In this document: positions 1 through 7,301 of the stretch, piece by piece
Layout of the letters: every line of letters starts with the position of its first letter
How positions within the stretch are numbered: the first letter of the stretch is position 1
Assembly (NCBI GenBank): GCA_902783795.1
Contig: CACZSO010000107.1
Span: 1 to 24,219, forward strand
Direction of reading: 5' to 3'
DNA: 24,219 bases
Origin: an uncultured Eubacteriales bacterium
GTDB lineage: Bacteria > Bacillota > Clostridia > Lachnospirales > Lachnospiraceae
Program-made: the position numbers and the translations under genes
The notes under the pieces: generated by a model
The model's database searches: none
What the model was told of the DNA's origin: nothing
The model's input: the letters and a program-made list of their open reading frames with translations, nothing else

Positions 1-7
1 CGAGGTC

Positions 8-283
8 ATGAATATTACCGATGTAAGGATTCGCCGTATGGAGGAAGAGGGAAGGCTTAAAGCTATTGTTTCGGTGACATTTGACGATGAGTTCGTGGTT
101 CATGATATGAAGATCATTGACGGCGATAACGGACTTTTCGTGGCAATGCCTTCCAGAAAATCTTCTGACGGTGTATACCGTGACATCGCGCATCCCATCA
201 ACTCAAGTATGAGGGCAGTTCTTCAGGATGCGATACTGGAACGGTATAATCAGGCACTTGCAGACGGGACAATTGAGGAATGA
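8..283 (+). CDS. spoVG: SpoVG family nucleic-acid-binding regulator
   Basis: A 91-residue protein, a normal length for SpoVG (about 84-97). It has the family's typical start (MNITDVRIRR), the FVVHDMKIIDG segment and the GLFVAMPSRK signature, followed by a short helical tail. SpoVG proteins are small cytoplasmic DNA/RNA-binding regulators; in Bacillus the gene was found through spore cortex and septation phenotypes, and in other Firmicutes it affects virulence, capsule and metabolism. The start is supported by a GAGGT-type ribosome binding site at about 2-6. The promoter lies before the window. In many Clostridia and Bacillus spoVG is followed by glmU, prs and pth; here a deacetylase-like gene sits between it and pth. 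A strong terminator follows 17 bases after the stop, so it is probably transcribed separately from what follows. Confidence 0.96.
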   Translation: MNITDVRIRRMEEEGRLKAIVSVTFDDEFVVHDMKIIDGDNGLFVAMPSRKSSDGVYRDIAHPINSSMRAVLQDAILERYNQALADGTIEE

Positions 284-300
284 CATCATCAGCAAATGAG

Positions 301-331
301 AACGGGGAATGGTTGACCATTCCCCGTTTTT
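301..331 (+). terminator. Rho-independent terminator of spoVG
   Basis: A perfect 12-bp stem (AACGGGGAATGG at 301-312 with its complement at 317-328) closes a TTGA tetraloop, and the 3' arm runs into five Ts (327-331). This is a textbook intrinsic terminator. Its loop and 3' arm also hold the -35 box of the next promoter. Confidence 0.93.
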
Positions 332-341
332 CATGTACAAT
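313..341 (+). promoter_or_regulatory. SigA-type promoter for the deacetylase-pth-mfd unit
   Basis: TTGACC at 313-318 and TACAAT at 336-341 are separated by exactly 17 bases, each one mismatch from the housekeeping consensus. The predicted start of transcription, near 348, leaves a short leader carrying the AGAAGGA ribosome binding site at 364-370. The -35 box uses the terminator loop (TTGA) plus the first two bases of its 3' arm. Confidence 0.7.
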
Positions 342-374
342 AGGGGAAAATCCACTTAAGAAAAGAAGGACGTT

Positions 375-2006
375 ATGGACGAGTTCAGAGACCTGAATAA
401 AGATACCAGAAGAAGGAACTTAAGGAGAAGAAAAAAGAAGAGAGATGCCGCGCGGATACTTCTGACTGTCGGTATCGCTTTAGTGATCCTTCTGGGGATA
501 GGCATCGCATTGTCCGTGATCATAAAAAAGAACCATGAGACCCCTACCACGCCTGAGGTGATCAAGACCACGGATCCGGAGGACGCCACCACGGAAGCTC
601 CGCCCACAAAAGAAACATTGCCGGAGGAATTCGCTGATATACTGAAGACAGCGGAGACCTATGCGGCCATGTATGATTATGAAAAGGCAGTGGCGTATGT
701 GAAAGAACAGGTGCCGGCTTATGAACAGAGCGAGACCTTGAAGGATTTCATTAATTCCTGCAATGCGAAGCGTTCACAGCTCCTGGTCTGGAACAGCGGC
801 AATAACTCGAATATCACCCATGTGTTCTTCCATACGCTGGTGGTGGACGAAGACATCGCCTGGACCTGCTATAAGCGGGATGATTATAACCAGGTCATGA
901 CCACGGTGGATGAATTTAACGAGATCATAAGACAGATGTATGATGCAGGCTACGTGCTCATCCATCTGTCTGATATGGCTTCCATTAAGAAGATGGAAGA
1001 CGGTACGGAATGCATGACCTATAACCCCATCTACCTGCCGGCGGGCAAAAAGCCCTTTGTGCTGTCCATCGATGATACCAGTTATTACGAGTATATGATC
1101 AATACCGGGTGCGCCACGAAACTGATCGTGGGGAAAGATGGACGGATCCAGAATGAGATGGCCAAGTATAAGGTGGACTCATACGGGAACCTGGTGACAG
1201 ATGCGAATGGTGCACCGGTGGTGGAGAGCGTGGAGTACGGCAGCTTTGATGTTATCCCGCTTCTCAATGATTTTGTGGAGGCACATCCGGACTTCTCCTA
1301 CCGGGGAGCTAAGGGCACCTGTGCGCTGACTGGCTATAACGGCATCCTGGGTTATAAGACTTCGGAGATCGCCTATGGCGCCGGAGATCCGGCATGGCCC
1401 AGTGCTTATGAATATAAATGTGTCAATATCGAGCAGGAACGGAAGGATGCTGCCCGGGTGGCGGAAGCCATTAAGGCGACAGGCTGGAAGTTTGCGTCCC
1501 ACACCTGGGGTCATATGGACATGGGAACTGTGGTGGACCGCAGCACCGGCGCCATCGTGGCAGAACGTTTTACCCGTGATACCGAGTGGTGGATGAACGA
1601 AGTCAGCCCCCTGATCGGCGGCACTGATATCATCATCTTTGCCTTCGGCGCAGACATCGGCACCTGGCGGAATTATCCCGAGAATGGCGAAGCTTATCTG
1701 TATCTTAAGTCGAAAGGCTTTGATTATTACTGTAATGTAGATTCTTCTGTCCATGCCTGGGTGCAGCTGTCAAAGACAGCCGGCGGCACCGGTTACTTAA
1801 GGACCGGCCGGCGGAACCTGGACGGGACTTATATGTATAAAGCGCTGGTAGCCATGAAGAATCATGAGCTTACAGGGGAGGAGATCAAGGAATCCGCCGA
1901 TGTTTCGGATCTTTTTGATGTTCTGAAAGTGTTCTCCCGGAAGCGTCCGCTTCCCGTCCCGAATGTACGGGTGCCGGAGGGTATGGATCCCTACAGCGTG
2001 TATTAG
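375..2006 (+). CDS. Membrane-anchored, divergent polysaccharide deacetylase-like protein
   Basis: A 543-residue protein with a very basic cytoplasmic start (residues 9-25, rich in Arg/Lys), one membrane segment (about 27-50), a Thr/Pro/Glu-rich linker (55-82), a small helical region (about 85-130) and a large extracellular domain. That domain resembles NodB/carbohydrate-esterase-4 deacetylases: SIDD (D233, D234) fits motif 1, and SHTWGH (H376, H380) fits the metal-binding H-x3-H of motif 2. The usual RxPY motif is not obvious; FAFGADIG (422-429) is at a comparable place. A likely role is removing acetyl groups from peptidoglycan or another wall polysaccharide, but substrate and activity are inferred. 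AGAAGGA at 364-370 supports the start. The gene stands between spoVG and pth, 21 bases before pth, probably co-transcribed with it. Confidence 0.8.
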   Translation: MDEFRDLNKDTRRRNLRRRKKKRDAARILLTVGIALVILLGIGIALSVIIKKNHETPTTPEVIKTTDPEDATTEAPPTKETLPEEFADILKTAETYAAMYDYEKAVAYVKEQVPAYEQSETLKDFINSCNAKRSQLLVWNSGNNSNITHVFFHTLVVDEDIAWTCYKRDDYNQVMTTVDEFNEIIRQMYDAGYVLIHLSDMASIKKMEDGTECMTYNPIYLPAGKKPFVLSIDDTSYYEYMINTGCATKLIVGKDGRIQNEMAKYKVDSYGNLVTDANGAPVVESVEYGSFDVIPLLNDFVEAHPDFSYRGAKGTCALTGYNGILGYKTSEIAYGAGDPAWPSAYEYKCVNIEQERKDAARVAEAIKATGWKFASHTWGHMDMGTVVDRSTGAIVAERFTRDTEWWMNEVSPLIGGTDIIIFAFGADIGTWRNYPENGEAYLYLKSKGFDYYCNVDSSVHAWVQLSKTAGGTGYLRTGRRNLDGTYMYKALVAMKNHELTGEEIKESADVSDLFDVLKVFSRKRPLPVPNVRVPEGMDPYSVY

Positions 2007-2027
2007 GGTTTAAGGATATATAACGAC

Positions 2028-2612
2028 ATGGACTATGTGATCGCGGGGCTTGGAAACCCGGGAAGAAAATATGCACACACCAGACATAATGCCGGCTTTG
2101 ATGCGGTGGACCTGCTGGCGGAGAAATACGGGATCAAGATCACCGGAAAGCGGAAGAAATCACGGACCGGCCGGGGTGTGATCGAAGGGATGAACGTGAT
2201 CCTGGTTAAGCCCCAGACCTTTATGAACCTGTCCGGAGAAGCCTTGCGGGAGATCGTGGACGCCTACCATGTAAAGCCGGAGCATATCGTGGTGCTTTCG
2301 GATGATATCCATCTGAATACCGGCAGCATCCGTGTAAGAAACAGCGGTTCTGCCGGAGGGCACAATGGCCTGAAAAATATAATCCAGCAGTTGGGTACGG
2401 ATAACTTTAAGCGGGTAAGGATCGGTGTAGGACCCATGCCGGCGGAAGAAGACCAGATCGCCTTTGTGCTTTCCAGGATAAGCAAAGAGGACCGGAAACG
2501 TCTTAATGAAGCCTTAACGGATGCGGGAGATGCCGCTGTCGTCATGCTGAAGGACGGTCCCGAAAAGGCCATGAATCTGTATAACGGAAAGAAACGGGAT
2601 GAAATTCTTTGA
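2028..2612 (+). CDS. pth: Peptidyl-tRNA hydrolase
   Basis: A 194-residue cytoplasmic enzyme that frees tRNA from peptidyl-tRNAs dropped by stalled ribosomes. All family landmarks are present: GLGNPG with N10, TRHNAGF with catalytic H20, FMNLSG with N67, SDDIHL with D92/D93, and GGHNGLKNI with N113. Length is typical (about 185-195). An AAGGA ribosome binding site lies at 2012-2016. It follows the deacetylase-like gene by 21 bases and overlaps mfd by 14 bases, so pth and mfd are translationally coupled, as in the conserved pth-mfd pair of Firmicutes. Nothing in the sequence suggests loss of function. Confidence 0.98.
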   Translation: MDYVIAGLGNPGRKYAHTRHNAGFDAVDLLAEKYGIKITGKRKKSRTGRGVIEGMNVILVKPQTFMNLSGEALREIVDAYHVKPEHIVVLSDDIHLNTGSIRVRNSGSAGGHNGLKNIIQQLGTDNFKRVRIGVGPMPAEEDQIAFVLSRISKEDRKRLNEALTDAGDAAVVMLKDGPEKAMNLYNGKKRDEIL

Positions 2613-5600
2613 CAGACCTTTAGAAAAACTGGCAGCCTTCCGGGAGATCTCGGAAGCGCTTGATAAAGGGAACGGCCCGGCAGCCCTGGTAGGGGCTGCA
2701 GAGTCGCAGAAAGTACATATCATGGATCAGGCGGGCAGCGGTTGCGTCCGTCTGATCGTTACTTATGACGAAACAGAAGCACGCGCCCTGCTGGACGACT
2801 ACCGTTTTTTTAAAGAGGCAGTGCTGCTGTTCCCTGAAAGAGACCTGTTGTTTTATCAGGCAGACCTGAAGTCCAATATCCTGACCAGGGAGCGTATGCG
2901 GGTGCTTCGGCGGCTCATGCTGAGGACATCGGAAGAACCCCTGACCATCATCACCGATATCCAGGCGGTCATGAACACCATGGCACCGCCGGAGGTGTAT
3001 CAGGATCATGTGATGATGCTTTCCGAAGGGGCTTATGCGGAGATCGAGGCAGCGGCTCTTAAGCTGGTGCAGCTGGGATATGAGCGGTGTGCCCGGGTGG
3101 AAGAACCCGGGGAATTTGCGGTGCACGGCGGTATCCTGGATGTGTACGACCTGACATCGGAACTTCCGTACAGGATCGATTTCTGGGATACGGAGATCGA
3201 CACGATCCGTACGTTTTCTCCTGAGTCACAGCTGACCGTGGAACGGGTGAAGGAAGTGGAGATCACCCCGGCGAAAGAAATCCCGCCGGATCCCGAAAAA
3301 CTTTGCTCCTTGATCGATTTTCTGCCGAAGGATACCCTCATTTTCCTGGAAGAACCTAACCGGATGGAGGAGTACGGGAAAGGCACGGAGCTTGAGTTCA
3401 GGGAGAGCTTTGAAAACCGGCTGGAAAAGGGTATGGCTGAACCCGAAGAAGGTTATGCCTGCCTGCCGCTTCCCTATGTCTTTTCTTTGCTGGAGACCCC
3501 TCGCACCCTGGCGTTTTCCGGCCTGGATTCCCGTACATCGGCCTTAAAGATCAGAGAGACTTTCTATATGGAAGTGCAGTCCATGATCTCCTATGCCGGG
3601 AATTTCGGAGGGCTTACCCAGGACCTGAAGCGCTACCAGGACTTAAAATACAGTGTCATTCTATTATCGGCCTCCCGGACGCGCTGCTCCCGTATGGCGG
3701 AGGAGCTGAGGGGTTATGGCCTGCATGCCTACTATTCGGACACGGAAGAAGAGGAAGTCAGGCCGGGGACCCTTAGGATCGCCTGCGGAAACCTGCACCG
3801 AGGCTATGTGTATCCGGCGCTGAAATTCGCGGTGATCGCGGAAGGCGATATTTTTGGCGTGGAAAAGAAAAAGAAACGCCGCATCAGGAAAAATAACGAC
3901 GGGCAGCGGATCCGTTCGTTCTCCGAACTTTCCAACGGAGACTATGTGGTCCATGAAAACTATGGAATAGGTATTTACCAGGGCATCACGCAGATCACCA
4001 CGGACGATGTACTGAAGGATTACCTGAAGATCTCCTACGGGAAGTCCGGGACCCTGTACATCCCGGTCACAAACCTGGATGTGGTGCAGAAATATGCTTC
4101 TTCAGACGCAAAGCCGCCCCGCCTTTCCCGGCTTGATTCTCCCGAATGGAAGCGGACAAAGGCACGGGTAAAGGCTGCCGTGGAAGAGGTGGCGGAGGAA
4201 CTGGTCCGGCTGTATGCTTTCCGGCAGAACGGGCGGGGCTTCACCTATGGCCCGGATACTGTCTGGCAGAAGGAGTTTGAGGAGATGTTCCCCTACGAGG
4301 AAACATCGGACCAGCTGGACGCCATCGATGATGTGAAGCATGATATGGAATCCGGGAAGATCATGGACCGGCTGATCTGCGGCGATGTGGGCTTCGGAAA
4401 GACGGAAGTGGCCATCCGTGCGGCTTTTAAGGCGGTGCAGGAGAATAAGCAGGTGGCCTATCTGGTGCCCACCACCATCCTGGCCCAGCAGCATTATAAT
4501 ACCTTTAGGGAACGGCTGCAGGACTACCCGGTGAGCGTCGAAATGCTGTCCAGGTTCCGGACTGCCTCTGAACAGAAGCAGACCATAGAAGGCCTCAGGA
4601 AGGGTAGCGTGGACATTGTCATAGGAACTCACCGGATCTTGTCAAAAGATGTAACCTTCAAGGACCTGGGACTGTTGATTATAGATGAGGAGCAACGTTT
4701 TGGCGTAAAGCATAAAGAGAAGATCAAACAGCTTAAAAACGACGTAGACGTGCTGACATTGACCGCCACGCCCATCCCCCGGACCCTGCACATGTCCATG
4801 ATCGGTGTCCGGGATATGTCGGTGCTGGAGGAGGCTCCCACTGACCGGCAGGCCGTGCAGACTTATGTGATGGAATACGCGGAAGAACTGGTACGGGAAG
4901 CCATTACCCGGGAATTAAAACGGGGCGGCCAGGTATATTACGTGTATAACCGGGTCCAGGACATCGATGAAGTGACGAACAGGGTCAGTGCCCTGGTACC
5001 GGACGCGAATGTGGCCTATGCCCACGGGAAAATGTCAGAACGGGAGCTGGAAAACCGGATGCTGGCCTTTATCGAAGGGGACATCGATGTGCTGGTGTCT
5101 ACCACCATCATCGAGACCGGCCTGGACATCCCGAACGTGAACACCATCATCATCCATGATGCAGAGCGTTACGGCCTGGCCCAGCTGTATCAGCTGAGGG
5201 GCCGTGTGGGCCGTTCTTCCCGCCAGGCCTACGCTTTTATCATGTACCGGAAAAACCGGATCCCCTCAGAAGAAGCCCAGAAGCGGCTGGAAGCCATCCG
5301 GCAGTTCACCGAGCTGGGCAGCGGCATTAAGATCGCCATGGAAGATCTGGAGCTGAGAGGTGCCGGGGCCGTGCTGGGCAATGCCCAGTCAGGCCATATG
5401 GCGGAAGTCGGGTATGAACTGTACTGCAAGATGCTTTCAGAGGCTGTGAAGAAAGAGAAGGGCGAGGAGGAGACCCAGGCATCCCAGGACACCTTGCTGG
5501 ATGTGCGGGTGAACGCCTATATCCCTTCGGATTACATCACAAATGAAGCCCTGAAGCTGGAAGTATATAAAAAGATCTCCTTCCTGGAAAAAGAAGAAGA

Positions 5601-5949
5601 AAAACTGGAACTGGAGGATGAACTGACTGACCGGTACGGCGATGTGCCGGAGGAAGTCATGAATCTGACGGAAGCGGCGGTATTAAGGGCCCGGGCCCGG
5701 AGGTTATTCCTTTCGGAGATCAAGGGAAACGCCAGGGAGCTTACCTTCCGCTTTATGCCGGATGCCAGGATAAAGGCAGAGAACCTGCCGGAACTTTTGG
5801 ATGACATGAAAGGATCCATGCGTTTTCTTCCGGGAGAAACACCGGGACTTCTGTTCAGAGACCGGGCTCCGGAAAAGAAAAAAGGTTCTGTGTTAGAAGT
5901 GATCGGACGGCTTCTTACGGAAATGGAGAGAACATTGTTGTCTCAGTAA
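2599..5949 (+). CDS. mfd: Transcription-repair coupling factor
   Basis: A 1116-residue translocase that recognises RNA polymerase stalled at lesions, displaces it and recruits UvrA. Domain order is complete: an N-terminal UvrB-like region (about 1-330), the RNA-polymerase-interaction domain beginning near 445 (NGDYVVHENYGIGIYQG), the RecG-like superfamily 2 motor with Walker A GDVGFGKT (595-602), the DEEQ box (696-699), TATPIPRTLHM, STTIIETGLDIPN and the QLRGRVGRS motif, and the C-terminal TRCF domain (about 970-1075) that masks UvrA binding. Length is slightly below the Bacillus and E. coli proteins (about 1150-1177). It starts inside the end of pth (ATG at 2599); the ribosome binding site is weak (GGAAAG), consistent with coupling to pth. 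Its partners uvrB and uvrA lie about 14 kb downstream. Confidence 0.98.
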   Translation: MKFFDRPLEKLAAFREISEALDKGNGPAALVGAAESQKVHIMDQAGSGCVRLIVTYDETEARALLDDYRFFKEAVLLFPERDLLFYQADLKSNILTRERMRVLRRLMLRTSEEPLTIITDIQAVMNTMAPPEVYQDHVMMLSEGAYAEIEAAALKLVQLGYERCARVEEPGEFAVHGGILDVYDLTSELPYRIDFWDTEIDTIRTFSPESQLTVERVKEVEITPAKEIPPDPEKLCSLIDFLPKDTLIFLEEPNRMEEYGKGTELEFRESFENRLEKGMAEPEEGYACLPLPYVFSLLETPRTLAFSGLDSRTSALKIRETFYMEVQSMISYAGNFGGLTQDLKRYQDLKYSVILLSASRTRCSRMAEELRGYGLHAYYSDTEEEEVRPGTLRIACGNLHRGYVYPALKFAVIAEGDIFGVEKKKKRRIRKNNDGQRIRSFSELSNGDYVVHENYGIGIYQGITQITTDDVLKDYLKISYGKSGTLYIPVTNLDVVQKYASSDAKPPRLSRLDSPEWKRTKARVKAAVEEVAEELVRLYAFRQNGRGFTYGPDTVWQKEFEEMFPYEETSDQLDAIDDVKHDMESGKIMDRLICGDVGFGKTEVAIRAAFKAVQENKQVAYLVPTTILAQQHYNTFRERLQDYPVSVEMLSRFRTASEQKQTIEGLRKGSVDIVIGTHRILSKDVTFKDLGLLIIDEEQRFGVKHKEKIKQLKNDVDVLTLTATPIPRTLHMSMIGVRDMSVLEEAPTDRQAVQTYVMEYAEELVREAITRELKRGGQVYYVYNRVQDIDEVTNRVSALVPDANVAYAHGKMSERELENRMLAFIEGDIDVLVSTTIIETGLDIPNVNTIIIHDAERYGLAQLYQLRGRVGRSSRQAYAFIMYRKNRIPSEEAQKRLEAIRQFTELGSGIKIAMEDLELRGAGAVLGNAQSGHMAEVGYELYCKMLSEAVKKEKGEEETQASQDTLLDVRVNAYIPSDYITNEALKLEVYKKISFLEKEEEKLELEDELTDRYGDVPEEVMNLTEAAVLRARARRLFLSEIKGNARELTFRFMPDARIKAENLPELLDDMKGSMRFLPGETPGLLFRDRAPEKKKGSVLEVIGRLLTEMERTLLSQ

Positions 5950-6022
5950 AAGATTTAAGCACCATAAGTTGTGAAAATTCTACGAATTTCTGCGCATACT
6001 GTGTTTTTTAGGGAATCGCGCC

Positions 6023-6051
6023 TTGTGTTTTTCCGGGGCTTGTGGTAGAAT
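6023..6051 (+). promoter_or_regulatory. Extended -10 promoter of the PrsA-like lipoprotein gene
   Basis: TTGTGT at 6023-6028 and TAGAAT at 6046-6051 are 17 bases apart, and the -10 box is preceded by the extended element TG-n (6043-6045). Transcription would start near 6058, about 40 bases before the ATG at 6098. This also argues against the longer in-frame reading that begins at 6023, inside the -35 box. Confidence 0.65.
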
Positions 6052-6097
6052 AATGCAGTTACGGGGACAGTATGTCCTAAAATGCAGGAGGATGATT

Positions 6098-7213
6098 ATG
6101 AAACATCATTTGACAAAAATCGCCGCACTGATCCTTGCGGCATGCCTGTTTGCCATGCCAGTCACAGGATGTCTGCAGGTGGACGGCGACAGAGTCGCAC
6201 TTACCATCGACGGAGAAAGATACAGCCGCGCCGAAGCGCTGATGTATTTCCATTATGCTCAGTATGTAACAGAATTTAATATATACTCTCTGGCTGAGAG
6301 CCTTTACGGCGGCCTGATGAACTATTGGACTTATTCTTCAGGAGATTACAATTCTGTGGATATGCTCAGGGAAGACGCCATGCAGCAGATGATCCAGGCG
6401 AAGATCCTGAATAAAGAAGCCGAAAAGGACGGCATTGCCTTAACGGAAGAAGAAGAGAAAACATTGACCCGTACGGTAAATCGTTTCCTGAGAGATAATG
6501 AAGCCGTGGTCAATGCGGCAGAGGCCTCGAAGGATGTGGTGACATCCTTCATCCGCGAGAACATGATCGCGAATAAGGAGTTTTTACATCTGACTGAGAG
6601 CATCGACACTTCCTACGATGAAGAAGCCCTGACCATCAAGCTGGCGGAAGGTGTTATTATTGCGCCGAAGCAGAAGGATGGTGAAGACCGGCCGGTGGAA
6701 GAACAGAAGGAACTGGTGGAAAAATATATCGAGGAAGCCCTGCATCTGTTTGAGACCGCGCAGAAAGTAGACCTGATCGCTGAACTTTATACGGATAACG
6801 AAGAGATCGGTATTACGCCGCTGAGTAACTATGAACTGACCATGCCCGCAGAAGAAACCGAAGAGGACAATGGCACGAAGAAGTTCGAGCGGATGGCCTG
6901 GAATTTAAAGAAAGATGAGTATGAATCTCTGGTCGTTGAAAATAAAGACGGCAGCTATGTGGGCTACATTGGCCGTATGGTGAATGAGCATGATGACGAG
7001 CGGACGGAAACGGCCGTGAAGAAAGAAATGACCAGCCGCCGGAAGACCTTGTTCAAAGAGGTCTATCAGGGCATCCTGGATTCTTATAAGAAGATCCATG
7101 TCTACAGTGAAGTGCTGGGAGACTTTAATGTTTCCGCTACATTGTATGATGGTTCGGATTATAAAGAAATGGAAAGCGGCGGTGACAACGAGGAAGTCTA
7201 TTATATTGACTGA
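6098..7213 (+). CDS. PrsA/SurA-like foldase lipoprotein with a degenerate rotamase region
   Basis: The favoured start, 6098, gives 371 residues and has a perfect AGGAGG at 6086-6091. An in-frame start at 6023 would add 25 residues ahead of a good signal peptide and lacks support. The protein begins with KHHLTK and a hydrophobic stretch and ends its signal at a lipobox VTGC (lipidated C25), so it is anchored on the outer face of the membrane. Residues about 33-180 are helical and resemble the SurA/PrsA N-terminal chaperone domain (LTIDGERYSRAEALMYF). The following region (about 180-330) keeps the outline of a parvulin domain (GVIIAP, FERMAWNLKKDEYE, GSYVGYIGR) but is weakly conserved. An acidic tail follows. 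Likely role: folding of exported proteins; peptidyl-prolyl isomerase activity is doubtful. It is flanked by its own promoter and a terminator-like hairpin. Confidence 0.72.
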   Translation: MKHHLTKIAALILAACLFAMPVTGCLQVDGDRVALTIDGERYSRAEALMYFHYAQYVTEFNIYSLAESLYGGLMNYWTYSSGDYNSVDMLREDAMQQMIQAKILNKEAEKDGIALTEEEEKTLTRTVNRFLRDNEAVVNAAEASKDVVTSFIRENMIANKEFLHLTESIDTSYDEEALTIKLAEGVIIAPKQKDGEDRPVEEQKELVEKYIEEALHLFETAQKVDLIAELYTDNEEIGITPLSNYELTMPAEETEEDNGTKKFERMAWNLKKDEYESLVVENKDGSYVGYIGRMVNEHDDERTETAVKKEMTSRRKTLFKEVYQGILDSYKKIHVYSEVLGDFNVSATLYDGSDYKEMESGGDNEEVYYID

Positions 7214-7233
7214 ATAAAGTAAGCGTGAAAAGG

Positions 7234-7262
7234 GAAGAGCGCATGGAAAGCATGCGCTTTTC
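7234..7262 (+). terminator. Terminator-like hairpin between the lipoprotein gene and ileS
   Basis: A core stem of 8 bp (AGCGCATG at 7238-7245 with 7251-7258) around loop GAAAG extends to 12 pairs, including one G-T, if 7234-7237 pairs with 7259-7262. The 3' arm ends in TTTTC. It probably ends the lipoprotein transcript, though the T tract is short, so readthrough into ileS is possible. Confidence 0.65.
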
Positions 7263-7301
7263 TAAGTCAGAGAACAGTAAGATCTTCCGAAAGGACAGCT
7301 T

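Noticed and set aside
1179..1754. Minus-strand frame of 191 codons inside the deacetylase-like gene
   Set aside because: Shadow of the + strand gene, with no family resemblance and no promoter or ribosome binding site.
5970..5987. Rex-type operator (TTGTGAA-N4-TTCACAA) before the lipoprotein gene
   Set aside because: The left half matches but only about three of seven positions of the right half do.
6023..6097. Longer N-terminus for the lipoprotein
   Set aside because: It would start within the -35 box and put 25 residues before a good lipoprotein signal peptide; the AGGAGG at 6086-6091 points to 6098.
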